28,199 bases of DNA from a virus: the IMG/VR virus record IMGVR_UViG_3300036761_000276, positions 1 to 28,199 of that record. The stretch is one strand, 5' to 3'. The notes below the pieces were generated by a model. That model made no database searches, had not been told where the DNA came from, and saw nothing but the letters and a program-made list of their open reading frames with translations. Position numbers and translations under genes: made by a program. Below, piece by piece: positions 20,757 through 27,585 of the stretch. Position 1 is the first letter of the stretch, and each line of letters begins with the position of its first letter.

Positions 20757-22148
20757 CTAGAAGGTCGGGAGGATCAAGCCCGAACCACCGATGGTCGCGT
20801 TCCCGAGCGGGTACTTCCCGGCCGAGAAGGCCACCTCGCCCCAGATCGCGAGCCGCACCGACTGCGGCGCATTGGACTGCTCGAACGTGAAGCGCCGAGG
20901 CATCCCGTCACCGGCGAGCCAGACCCGCAGGTCGGGCATGCGCATGACCAGGATGACGTCCTCGTTCGTGCCGAGGTTCGTCGGGATGTTCGCGTCCGTG
21001 ACGACCGGCAGGCCTTGGATCTGACCGACGACCGCGCCGTATTCGGGAGCGTTGCCGACTGCGAGCGCGTTGTGCGGCCCGCCTGCATCCGGAATGAACA
21101 ACGGCCGGTTTGACGAGTCGAGCGCCGCCGTGCCCCAGCCCCAGCGCCGCGGGTGCATCAGGATGCTCGTCGCGGGCGCGAAGCGGCCCGAGGCGATCTG
21201 CTGAATTGCGTCCGCGAGCTTGGGGTAGAACTCCGGCACCGTAGGCGTCGCGTCCGTGTACGTCACAGCCACGATGCCTGCCGTCGAGCGGACGCCGAGC
21301 ACGGTTCCCGACGTACCGTCCGCATTGATGATCGCGGAGTCGACCTTCGTGAACCAGTCGGCCGTCAGGTCCTCGAAGATCGCCTGCACGACGCCTTCGG
21401 AACGCTCGACCGCCTGGCGCGACACGTCTTGCTGCCCGGCGTACTGCCGGATGTTGATCGTCAGCAGCGTGTCGTCCATGTCGGTTTCCTGGACTGCCGC
21501 GTTCTCCGAGGCCTGTGCTGCCACCCCAGAGCCCGTCGTGATACGCGAGATGTTCAGCGTCATCCCCGAGGCGGGGAGCTGACGCTGCGGGACTGCCGCT
21601 AGGAACGGAGCCCCTGCACGCGCGAGCGGCGCGTACTCGTCGAGCAAGTACTGCGGGACGGTGAGGCCGGCGAAGGCGCCGGTGCCGACGTCGCGCAGCT
21701 GCTTTCCGGTCTTCTCGCGGTAGATGTCCTCCTGCTCGCGGTTGTTGCGGATCTGCCGCTCGCGAGCCTCGGGATCGCCGCAGAACGCCGCGTAGGCGTC
21801 TCGGACGACGTCGGCCTGCGAGTGCGTGTCCGGCCGGTAGGCGAGCTCCGTGCGCTGACCGCGCGGGGTCGCTCCGGTCACCGCTGCCGAGGCCGGGTTC
21901 TCCTCGGCGACGCGCTCGCGTCGCTCCGCGTCGGCGAGGTTGCGCTTTGTGCGCTCGACCTCTTCGGCGGCCTCGTCGAAGGACGTCGCGGCGGTGTCGA
22001 ACTCCACCCCGAACGCCTCGAGGTCGGTGTCTACCGTCTCGTCGGGCGCTTCCATGACGCGCTTGTGCGCCTCGTCGAGCGCCGTCTTGCGCTCGTGCAG
22101 CGTTCGCTTCGCGGCCTCGTACAGCTCGCGAAGCTTTTCGATGTTCAT
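20757..22148 (-). CDS. Major capsid protein, HK97 fold, with delta domain
   Basis: A 463-aa protein. Residues 1-85 are a coiled coil (KLRELYEAAKRTLHERKTAL and on), the scaffold-like delta domain cleaved by the prohead protease. The HK97 core begins after about residue 140 (VGTGAFAGLTVPQYLLDEYA), with the RAGAPFLAAVPQRQLPASGM N-arm region and VFEDLTADWF-like spine helix (VQAIFEDLTADWFTKVDSAI). The P-domain strand and A-domain follow (GLPVVTDANIPTNL, AIWGEVAFSAGKYPLG). ATG 22148 overlaps the protease TGA (ATGA) with GGAG at 8 nt. Capsomer subunit, probably expressed at the highest level in the operon. Confidence 0.92.
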   Translation of the reverse strand: MNIEKLRELYEAAKRTLHERKTALDEAHKRVMEAPDETVDTDLEAFGVEFDTAATSFDEAAEEVERTKRNLADAERRERVAEENPASAAVTGATPRGQRTELAYRPDTHSQADVVRDAYAAFCGDPEARERQIRNNREQEDIYREKTGKQLRDVGTGAFAGLTVPQYLLDEYAPLARAGAPFLAAVPQRQLPASGMTLNISRITTGSGVAAQASENAAVQETDMDDTLLTINIRQYAGQQDVSRQAVERSEGVVQAIFEDLTADWFTKVDSAIINADGTSGTVLGVRSTAGIVAVTYTDATPTVPEFYPKLADAIQQIASGRFAPATSILMHPRRWGWGTAALDSSNRPLFIPDAGGPHNALAVGNAPEYGAVVGQIQGLPVVTDANIPTNLGTNEDVILVMRMPDLRVWLAGDGMPRRFTFEQSNAPQSVRLAIWGEVAFSAGKYPLGNATIGGSGLILPTF

Positions 22149-22936
22149 GCGATTCTCCTGGTGAGCGTTTTGTAGGTCGCGTCGACCTGCGCCTTGACGC
22201 GGGTCGTGCGTCCCGTCGCCGCTTGGCCCGTCTTCTCAGACGTGACCGCGCTCGCACCCTCAGGCGACTCGCCAGAGTGATGCTGATGGCCCTCGGTGGA
22301 AACCGAGTGACCGGGCGCCCCTAGATCCGGGACGCGAAGTGATGCAGCTGCGAAGCTGCGAAGAGTGCTCTCTGTGTACGGGTTCGCGCCCTGGGCAGCG
22401 ACGCACACGTCGTAGAGGTTCGCGATGCGCTCGATCGTGTAGAGCTCGTCGTCGCGGCCATCGTCGAGCTCGCGGATGACCGCTGACTCCTCGGCGATCG
22501 TGAACGCGAACGAGGCTTGAGCGACGACGCCGCGGCGCATCTTCGCGGCCATGCGGACGGCGTCAGGATCCTGCGCGTCGACGCGGGCCTCGAAGCGGAA
22601 GCCATGCTCATCGGCGCGAAGCTGGAGTCCGCCGATACCCTCGACGTCGGTCGCAGCGACGGCAGAGGTCATGTCGTGCCCGTGATTCAGGTGGACGAGC
22701 TCGTCGCCTGAGCTGACACGCTGCAGGACCTCGTCGAAGGCACCGCGCGCGACACGCTCGCGCATGCGGAACCACTTCCCGTCGTAGAGCGTGTAGGTGT
22801 CGTCGAAGGTGGCCGCGTAGCCGGAGACGACCCAGGAACCGTCGCCCGAACCTGTCGGGTCGGAGACGCGAAGCTGGCTGATCGGAGAGACCGCGAGGCG
22901 GAAGAGGTCAGCGCGAGAAGCTGCGACGACAGACAT
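22145..22936 (-). CDS. Prohead protease (HK97 family, U35)
   Basis: A 263-aa protein with the U35 layout: VVSGYAATFDDTYTLYDGK, a LNHGHD motif with the catalytic His near residue 85, and QASFAFT with the catalytic Ser near 142. It cleaves the capsid delta domain during maturation. The C-terminal 60 residues are Ser/Thr/Gly/His-rich and probably auto-cleaved. ATG 22936 is 21 nt after the portal stop, with CCGATAGGCG in the gap. Its stop overlaps the capsid ATG, as expected for enzyme and substrate made together. Confidence 0.9.
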   Translation of the reverse strand: MSVVAASRADLFRLAVSPISQLRVSDPTGSGDGSWVVSGYAATFDDTYTLYDGKWFRMRERVARGAFDEVLQRVSSGDELVHLNHGHDMTSAVAATDVEGIGGLQLRADEHGFRFEARVDAQDPDAVRMAAKMRRGVVAQASFAFTIAEESAVIRELDDGRDDELYTIERIANLYDVCVAAQGANPYTESTLRSFAAASLRVPDLGAPGHSVSTEGHQHHSGESPEGASAVTSEKTGQAATGRTTRVKAQVDATYKTLTRRIA

Positions 22937-22943
22937 CGCCCGC

Positions 22944-22952
22944 GCCTATCGG
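22944..22952 (-). promoter_or_regulatory. Start-associated motif upstream of prohead protease
   Basis: The minus strand reads GGCCGATAGGCGCGGGCG ATG in a 21-nt gap after the portal stop. Confidence 0.7.
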
Positions 22953-22957
22953 CCGGG

Positions 22958-24205
22958 CTACTGCGCTGCGGTGTCCATCGCTCCCGCGTCGGCCGGCATA
23001 TTCGGGTTTTGCATGCCCCCCACGGGAACAACTTGCGGGATTTGTCCCGCACCGTCCGGCAGTGGAGGCAGCCCCAGTTCTGCGCGGGCCTCGTCGGGCA
23101 AGAGAATCCCCGACTGCACCTCGGTGACGAGCATCCGCGACTCGGTGATCGCATCGCTGCGAACGCGCTTCCAGTCGAACATCGGATAGTCGCGGGCCCC
23201 CGGACCGAAGAAGCTCGGATCGGACTGGATCGTGCCCTCGATTCGCATCCGACGCCCCTCGAGCCCGTAGCGCGTCCAGCGATCCTCCTCGTGCTCGGGC
23301 GTGATCGGCTTGTCATCGCCCGCTGTCGCCGCCCAGAGCAGAGACGGTGGCACTCCGAGAATTCGCCCGACGTCGTAGATCGAGAAGGCCTGGGACTCGA
23401 CGAACTGAGCATCCTGGAGCGAGAGCCCAATCGTCTCGATCCGCGGGTCGCCGCCGAAGACCTTGACCTGCGAGCCCTCCTCGAGCGTCGACTCGGAGCC
23501 GATATAGACGTCGCGCCAGTGCTTCGCCTGCTCCTCGGTCACCTTCTCGGGGAAGACGACGGCAACCGTCTTCGCGAGCCCCTTCGTGTATTGCTTCTCC
23601 TCGGCTTTCGTCTTCGCGAGCGACGTTGCCCAGGTGCGTCGGTGCTCCTCGATCGGCGAAGGGGCGAGCAGGCTTCCGGGAGACGAGAAGCCCACGCGGA
23701 AGTGCAGTACCTCGGCCGAGGTCAGCCAGTCCGTCCACTTGCCCGTCTCGAGCGTGATCCTGTACTCGGCGCGGTGTAGATCCTTGTTCCAGCGCACGTC
23801 GACGAGGTCGGGATGCACGACGTAGATATCGCTTACGCGGTTACCGTCCGAGGTCTTCAGCCAGTAGGCGTTCGAGCGCGCGGTCAGCGAGGCCTCGGTG
23901 CATTCCCAGGCGTAGAACCAGGAGTAACGCTCGTTCGGCTGCCCCGCGAAGAAGCGCGCCTGCCAACTTCCGGTGACGCGCCGGCGATCGGCATCCTCGC
24001 CGCGCCAGACGCGCAGGCGGTGCTTGGCGATCGCCTCGGAGGCGATGCGGATCGCCTGCTTCCAGGCGGGAAGGCCGGCGACCTCCTTCGCGTTGACGAC
24101 AGTCTCCGAGCCGGAGCGTGATAGTCCCTCGGCTTTCAGGAACGCTCCGAGGTTCGCGTCGCGCGACTGGATCGCGACGTTGCCATGCCTGCCCCGGACG
24201 ATCAT
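22958..24205 (-). CDS. Portal protein (HK97-type)
   Basis: A 415-aa protein with the standard portal order. It has a clip/wing start (GNVAIQSRDANLGAFLKAEG), RIASEAIAKHRLRVWRGED and a WYxAWECTEA-like region (SWFYAWECTEASLTARSNAY). Then come VLHFRVGFSSPG, the stem region (FVESQAFSIYDVGRILGVPP) and the Pro-rich C-terminus. It forms the dodecameric DNA gate and is cofactor for terminase docking. The start is ambiguous: ATG 24205 forms ATGA with the upstream stop but has no Shine-Dalgarno sequence, while GTG 24247 would add 14 residues and overlap the upstream gene by 46 nt with GAGG nearby. Confidence 0.9.
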   Translation of the reverse strand: MIVRGRHGNVAIQSRDANLGAFLKAEGLSRSGSETVVNAKEVAGLPAWKQAIRIASEAIAKHRLRVWRGEDADRRRVTGSWQARFFAGQPNERYSWFYAWECTEASLTARSNAYWLKTSDGNRVSDIYVVHPDLVDVRWNKDLHRAEYRITLETGKWTDWLTSAEVLHFRVGFSSPGSLLAPSPIEEHRRTWATSLAKTKAEEKQYTKGLAKTVAVVFPEKVTEEQAKHWRDVYIGSESTLEEGSQVKVFGGDPRIETIGLSLQDAQFVESQAFSIYDVGRILGVPPSLLWAATAGDDKPITPEHEEDRWTRYGLEGRRMRIEGTIQSDPSFFGPGARDYPMFDWKRVRSDAITESRMLVTEVQSGILLPDEARAELGLPPLPDGAGQIPQVVPVGGMQNPNMPADAGAMDTAAQ

Positions 24206-24408
24206 CCGAGGATTTGGAGGTAGAGGACTCTTTCGCGCGGGATCCACGCCTCGCCCTCGAGCGAGAATGTCCGATCGGCTGCCTCGAGCTGCTCGGGTGC
24301 AGCGAGGCGGTAGTGGCCGGCGGCCATGCCAATCCAGATCCCTTCGAGCGAGCGTTCCTCGTCCTTCAGATGAAGCCTGACCCGGCGCTTGCGAAGGAAG
24401 AGAGCCAT
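24202..24408 (-). CDS. Small protein between terminase and portal, 68 aa
   Basis: A 68-aa protein starting MALFLRKRRVRLHLKDEERS. It then has a beta segment (EGIWIGMAAGHYRLAAPEQL) and a hydrophobic end (RERVLYLQIL). A protein of this layout between terminase and portal is common in actinophages, without an agreed role. The initiation region is unusual: the 35-nt gap carries two copies of the CCGATAGGCG motif. Confidence 0.7.
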   Translation of the reverse strand: MALFLRKRRVRLHLKDEERSLEGIWIGMAAGHYRLAAPEQLEAADRTFSLEGEAWIPRERVLYLQILG

Positions 24409-24415
24409 CCGCCGC

Positions 24416-24424
24416 GCCTATCGG
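24416..24424 (-). promoter_or_regulatory. Start-associated motif, proximal copy
   Basis: The minus strand reads CCGATAGGCGCGGCGG ATG, with the AGG at 8 nt. Confidence 0.7.
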
Positions 24425-24433
24425 CCGTTGAGC

Positions 24434-24442
24434 GCCTATCGG
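24434..24442 (-). promoter_or_regulatory. Start-associated motif, distal copy, overlapping terminase stop flank
   Basis: The minus strand reads TAGGCCGATAGGCGCTCAA right after the terminase stop codon, 18 nt from the proximal copy. It shows that the motif can be duplicated as a unit. Confidence 0.7.
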
Positions 24443-24443
24443 C

Positions 24444-25922
24444 CTACCAGGACGCCGCCCACGGCTCGCTCGGCGGAGCGAAGACCGCAGCGTGCGTGTT
24501 CACCATCGCCGCTGCAGTGAGCGCGTCGATGAGGATCCGCCGGGAGTCCTTGCGCTTGCGCAGCGTCCGCGGGCGGTCGAAGCGGTGCTTGTCATTCGGG
24601 AGTCGCGCGCGAATCGCCGACAGGACGTGCCGGCGGAACTGTGGATCGCCCGAGTGCCGGATCTTGCGCTCGCGAAGCGCCTCCATGAAATGCTCGTAGT
24701 CCTCGGCAGCGAAGGAGTTCGATTGCGAGCGGGTCACGACGAGGCAACCGAGCTCGTTCGAGAACCACTGCGCGACGTCTTGAGCCTTACTCGGATCCAT
24801 GACGACGACCTCGATCGGATTGCGCCCGTGCAGCAGGAGCACTTCAGCCTTGATCTCATTGAGGTCGATCATTACGCCGGCACCGGGAGGCTCGAGGATG
24901 ATCGGATCCCCCAAAATCCGCAGATCCGGCGCCTTGGGCCAGAGAGGGACGATCGCCGTCGAGTCCTCGAGCCAGGCGAAGTCCGCGCCGACCATGATCG
25001 CCACACCAGCCGGGATGGCCTCACCAGTCGCGCAGGCATCCCAGAGCGCCTCGGGTATTGCCGTATCGCTCGAGCGCGAGGCGATGTTGCAAGTCAGCCT
25101 GAGCCAGTCCTCGCCGAAGTCGAGCGTCGGGGATTTGAGCTTCTCGTCAAGCCCCTCGAGATCGATCGTCGAGAGCGGGTTCGCCTGCTTCACGATCGCG
25201 AGATCGCGTGCCTGCTCGACGTTCGGCACCATCCACTCGTGGTAGATGATGTTCCGCCCGACGGCGCGGAGGTGGCAGCCGTTCCGCTCACGCAACGTCG
25301 CCTGCTCGCGGATCGCCGCTCGAACATCCTCGAACTCGGAGTCGGGCTCGCCGGCGGTCGAGACCGCGACGATGCCGCCCCGGCGCTTGGAGTACTTCCC
25401 CGTCCAGAGCCGGTAGAGCCGCAGGTCGGGGTGGCGGTGGAGCTCGTCGACGTAGGCGCGGGGGAACGGGATCACGCCGTCGCCCGTGTTCGGATCCCAC
25501 GGGTACACACGGATTCCGAAGCCGCCTCCCGGACAGCGGATCTCGCGGTAGCCGCGGAAGATGCGGAAACGTGTCTGGAGCGACGGTGACTGCTCGATGA
25601 AGTTCGCTGCCTGGCCGAACATGATGTTCGCCTGGTCGCGCGAAGCGGCGCCGATCGGGATCCACGGCTTGGGTGCGTGATCGCCGTCGTACACCGCGAG
25701 TCCGGCCATCAGCGTCGTCTTCGCGTTGCCCTCCGGCACGATCCCCCAGAACTCGCGCGGAGCAGAGAGCACGTCCTCGGCGATCTCGCACTGGAACCCC
25801 TCCGGCACCCACTCGGAGCCGTCCTCGAGGCGGAGCTCGTTCGCGTCAGTCCACCACAGGAAGTGCTCGAGCGTGAAGGGGACGAGCTTGGCGCTGCGCT
25901 TGCGCGCTGCAGTGGTCACCAT
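24444..25922 (-). CDS. Terminase large subunit
   Basis: A 492-aa ATPase-nuclease of the Terminase_1 type. Walker A is PEGNAKTT (about residues 63-70) and Walker B is AYVDELH with catalytic Glu near 160. A coupling motif, VAVSTAGEP (about 185-193), is clear. The RNase H-like nuclease supplies acidic residues in VGADFAW (Asp314), VVVMDPS (Asp376) and ILIDALTAA (Asp466). It drives DNA translocation into the prohead and cuts concatemers. ATG 25922 overlaps the HNH stop (TGATG), with GGAGGT 8 nt upstream; the frame is open further upstream but would run into the HNH gene. No small terminase is recognisable before it. Confidence 0.95.
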   Translation of the reverse strand: MVTTAARKRSAKLVPFTLEHFLWWTDANELRLEDGSEWVPEGFQCEIAEDVLSAPREFWGIVPEGNAKTTLMAGLAVYDGDHAPKPWIPIGAASRDQANIMFGQAANFIEQSPSLQTRFRIFRGYREIRCPGGGFGIRVYPWDPNTGDGVIPFPRAYVDELHRHPDLRLYRLWTGKYSKRRGGIVAVSTAGEPDSEFEDVRAAIREQATLRERNGCHLRAVGRNIIYHEWMVPNVEQARDLAIVKQANPLSTIDLEGLDEKLKSPTLDFGEDWLRLTCNIASRSSDTAIPEALWDACATGEAIPAGVAIMVGADFAWLEDSTAIVPLWPKAPDLRILGDPIILEPPGAGVMIDLNEIKAEVLLLHGRNPIEVVVMDPSKAQDVAQWFSNELGCLVVTRSQSNSFAAEDYEHFMEALRERKIRHSGDPQFRRHVLSAIRARLPNDKHRFDRPRTLRKRKDSRRILIDALTAAAMVNTHAAVFAPPSEPWAASW

Positions 25923-26254
25923 CAGCGTCGACCTCCGTCGACCTGCCCGTGACAGCTCCGGCACGCTGCCCGCGTGTCTTCGATCCGCGCCCGAGAGTGA
26001 TCCCCGCCGCCGATCAGGTCGACCGTCGTCGCCTCACCCGTGCAGCCCTCGAGTCCGATCTCGCACAGCCCCTCCGCGATGATGATCCTCCGCGCAGCGA
26101 TGCGCCGCCAGTGGGCCGTATTGCGCCCGAGTCGCACGTTGTTGGCCGATCGCCGCGCGGCGTCTCGCGCGCCCGTCTCAGCGCAGCACTTCGGACAGCG
26201 CTCGCCGGCGGGGATGATCGTTCGGTGACGGTTGCAGGTGGTCGCGATCGGCAT
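25922..26254 (-). CDS. HNH endonuclease next to terminase
   Basis: A 110-aa protein starting at ATG 26254 (TGATG overlap with the upstream stop). It has an N-terminal Cys/His pair (CNRHR, ERCPKC), a basic middle (ARRSANNVRLGRNTAHWRRI), then GLCEIGLEGCTG, the GGGDHSRA catalytic His region and ACRSCHGQVD. This is the phage HNH pattern with a structural zinc site. HNH proteins beside terminase (as HK97 gp74) assist terminase cleavage in cos-type phages. That is family knowledge, and a role here is inferred from adjacency. Confidence 0.82.
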   Translation of the reverse strand: MPIATTCNRHRTIIPAGERCPKCCAETGARDAARRSANNVRLGRNTAHWRRIAARRIIIAEGLCEIGLEGCTGEATTVDLIGGGDHSRARIEDTRAACRSCHGQVDGGRR

Positions 26255-26535
26255 CAGAGCGAGATCGGCCCCTGCGGCATCGCCTTCGCGACTGCGATTC
26301 CGCCCGTGAGTTGACGGATGAGCTCCTCGCGTGCCTCGTCTGAGAGCGGGACGCGGATCAGGTGCAGGTGCGCCGGCTGCTGCTCGACGAACTCGATGAT
26401 CCACTCGGATCGGGTCTTGACGCCGCCAGCCCCACCGCTGAAGACCGGGTTGCCCTGCTCATCGGTGACCGGAACCTCGCGCTGACCGACGCCGAAGCGG
26501 TAGCCCTGCAGCTCCTCGGTGATGACTCGCGGCAT
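26254..26535 (-). CDS. Hypothetical phage protein, 93 aa
   Basis: A 93-aa protein (MPRVITEELQGYRFGVGQRE, then VFSGGAGGVKTRSEWIIEFV and LIRVPLSDEAREELIRQLTG). ATG 26535 overlaps the upstream stop (TGATG), with GAGGAGG about 10 nt upstream. Unrecognised. The tight coupling to HNH and terminase suggests a packaging or early-late accessory role. Confidence 0.65.
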   Translation of the reverse strand: MPRVITEELQGYRFGVGQREVPVTDEQGNPVFSGGAGGVKTRSEWIIEFVEQQPAHLHLIRVPLSDEAREELIRQLTGGIAVAKAMPQGPISL

Positions 26536-27134
26536 CAGGCTGCCACCTCCTCGAGCTCGGAGCGGGCGGCTCGCTCGAGCACGCCCATCGCCCACTCCTT
26601 CGGATCCATTCCTCGCCTCTCGGCTGCTCGCACACACAGGTCGTGAAGCTCGCCGACTGCGCGAACCGAGAGCGCCGGGACCGGGACCCGATCGAACGCC
26701 TCTCCCAGCGCGAGCTGCATCTGCCGGCGTGTCCAGCCCTGGCGCTCGAACTCGTCCAGCCAGCTCTCCTGCTCGGGCACATCGAAACCCGCGACGAGCT
26801 CGTGCGCCTCAAACGAGAGCTGCCCCCGCCGGCGCTCGGACGGGAACGAGCGTGCGACGCGTGCGCTCGCCCCGATCAGCCGCGAGCGGGCATCGAGCTC
26901 GTCGATCGCGGGGTGGTAGTCACGCGAGAAGCGCTCGCCGTACACGCGCCAGTCACCGATCGACCAGAGCGCGCGATCAGCTGTCTCGAGGAGCCGCTCG
27001 CCGAGCCTGCGCCAGTCGTTGAACGGGAGCTCAGTCGTGATCTCGAGCCCGTCTCGGCGCGAGACGATCCCGGCGCCGAGATCGGTCGTTCTGGGTTCGA
27101 TCGCTGTCGTCCGATGCTTCCGATAGGTTTTCAT
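26535..27134 (-). CDS. LmbU-like DNA-binding regulator
   Basis: A 199-aa protein with GLEITTELPFNDWRRLGERL, then ALWSIGDWRVYGERF, a short helix pair around RSRLIGASARVARSFPSERR, the LSFEAHELVAGF motif, EQESWLDEFERQGWTRRQMQ and a helical C-terminus. The order W.IGDW..YGE, ARV.R.F....R...LSF.H and GW....L matches LmbU-type regulators and related actinobacterial phage proteins, as I remember them. LmbU itself activates lincomycin biosynthesis genes. Here it probably regulates phage or host promoters, or handles DNA near the packaging genes. ATG 27134 overlaps the stop of the 30-aa gene. Confidence 0.68.
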   Translation of the reverse strand: MKTYRKHRTTAIEPRTTDLGAGIVSRRDGLEITTELPFNDWRRLGERLLETADRALWSIGDWRVYGERFSRDYHPAIDELDARSRLIGASARVARSFPSERRRGQLSFEAHELVAGFDVPEQESWLDEFERQGWTRRQMQLALGEAFDRVPVPALSVRAVGELHDLCVRAAERRGMDPKEWAMGVLERAARSELEEVAA

Positions 27135-27223
27135 AGTCGGTTGTCGATGAAACGTCCCGTGAGCGGCCTCCTCAGTGGGGCCGTTCGCGGTTCGGGGGGT
27201 ACGGCATCCGAAAGGACGCTCAT
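27131..27223 (-). CDS. 30-aa gene with strong ribosome-binding site
   Basis: ATG 27223 overlaps the HNH stop (ATGA) and its TGA overlaps the LmbU-like ATG (ATGA). GAGGAGGT lies just upstream, one of the best Shine-Dalgarno matches in the window. The peptide is basic and Pro-rich (VPPEPRTAPLRRPLTGRF). A start this strong, coupled on both sides, argues for real translation. Function unknown. Confidence 0.55.
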   Translation of the reverse strand: MSVLSDAVPPEPRTAPLRRPLTGRFIDNRL

Positions 27224-27585
27224 GCGGTTACCTCCTCTGCGGCGTGCAATTCCATGTGGCATGGGGAACAGAGCCACGTCACATCGAGCCGGCGCTCGTA
27301 GTCGTCGTGGTGGGCTTGGGGACGGCAGACAATGCCGCAGTGCTCGCACGAACCTGGACGCGTGAGCTTCCCGATCTTGATGGCGCGATAGACCGCGTCG
27401 TGCGCGTGCTTCTTCTCAGGATTGGCGGCGCGCCAGGCTGCTACCTCGCGCCGTGTACCCTGCCCCGCGCGCTTACGCCGTCCGGGGTTCGCTCTGCTCC
27501 AGTCGCGGTTGTACTGCCGGATGCACTCCGAGCAGAACGAATGCGTCCGCTCGTGTGGTTTCCCGCATCTGCTGCACGTCCTCAC
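27220..27585 (-). CDS. HNH/zinc-ribbon protein, 121 aa
   Basis: GTG 27585 abuts the upstream TAG. The N-terminal zinc ribbon is TCSRCGKPHERTHSFCSEC (two CxxC pairs). A basic middle (ANPGRRKRAGQGTRREVAAW) is followed by a second pair in SCEHCG, the HNH centre QAHHDDY and LCSPCHMELH. This is a typical phage HNH endonuclease-like protein (C..C, HHDDY, C..CH...H). It may be a homing-type nuclease or a DNA-processing factor. It is the second HNH protein within 2 kb. Confidence 0.82.
   Translation of the reverse strand: MRTCSRCGKPHERTHSFCSECIRQYNRDWSRANPGRRKRAGQGTRREVAAWRAANPEKKHAHDAVYRAIKIGKLTRPGSCEHCGIVCRPQAHHDDYERRLDVTWLCSPCHMELHAAEEVTA

Noticed and set aside
20908-22257. 449-aa minus-strand ORF overlapping the capsid gene
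   Set aside because: Arg-rich frame shadow of the capsid protein; no motif, and the capsid frame is clear.
24206-24247. Upstream GTG start for the portal
   Set aside because: Kept as an alternative only; ATG 24205 forms the ATGA junction common in this operon and the added residues show no portal feature.
27118-27130. Plus-strand CCGATAGGT near the LmbU-like gene
   Set aside because: Wrong strand relative to genes, differs in the last base, and lies inside the coding sequence; treated as chance.
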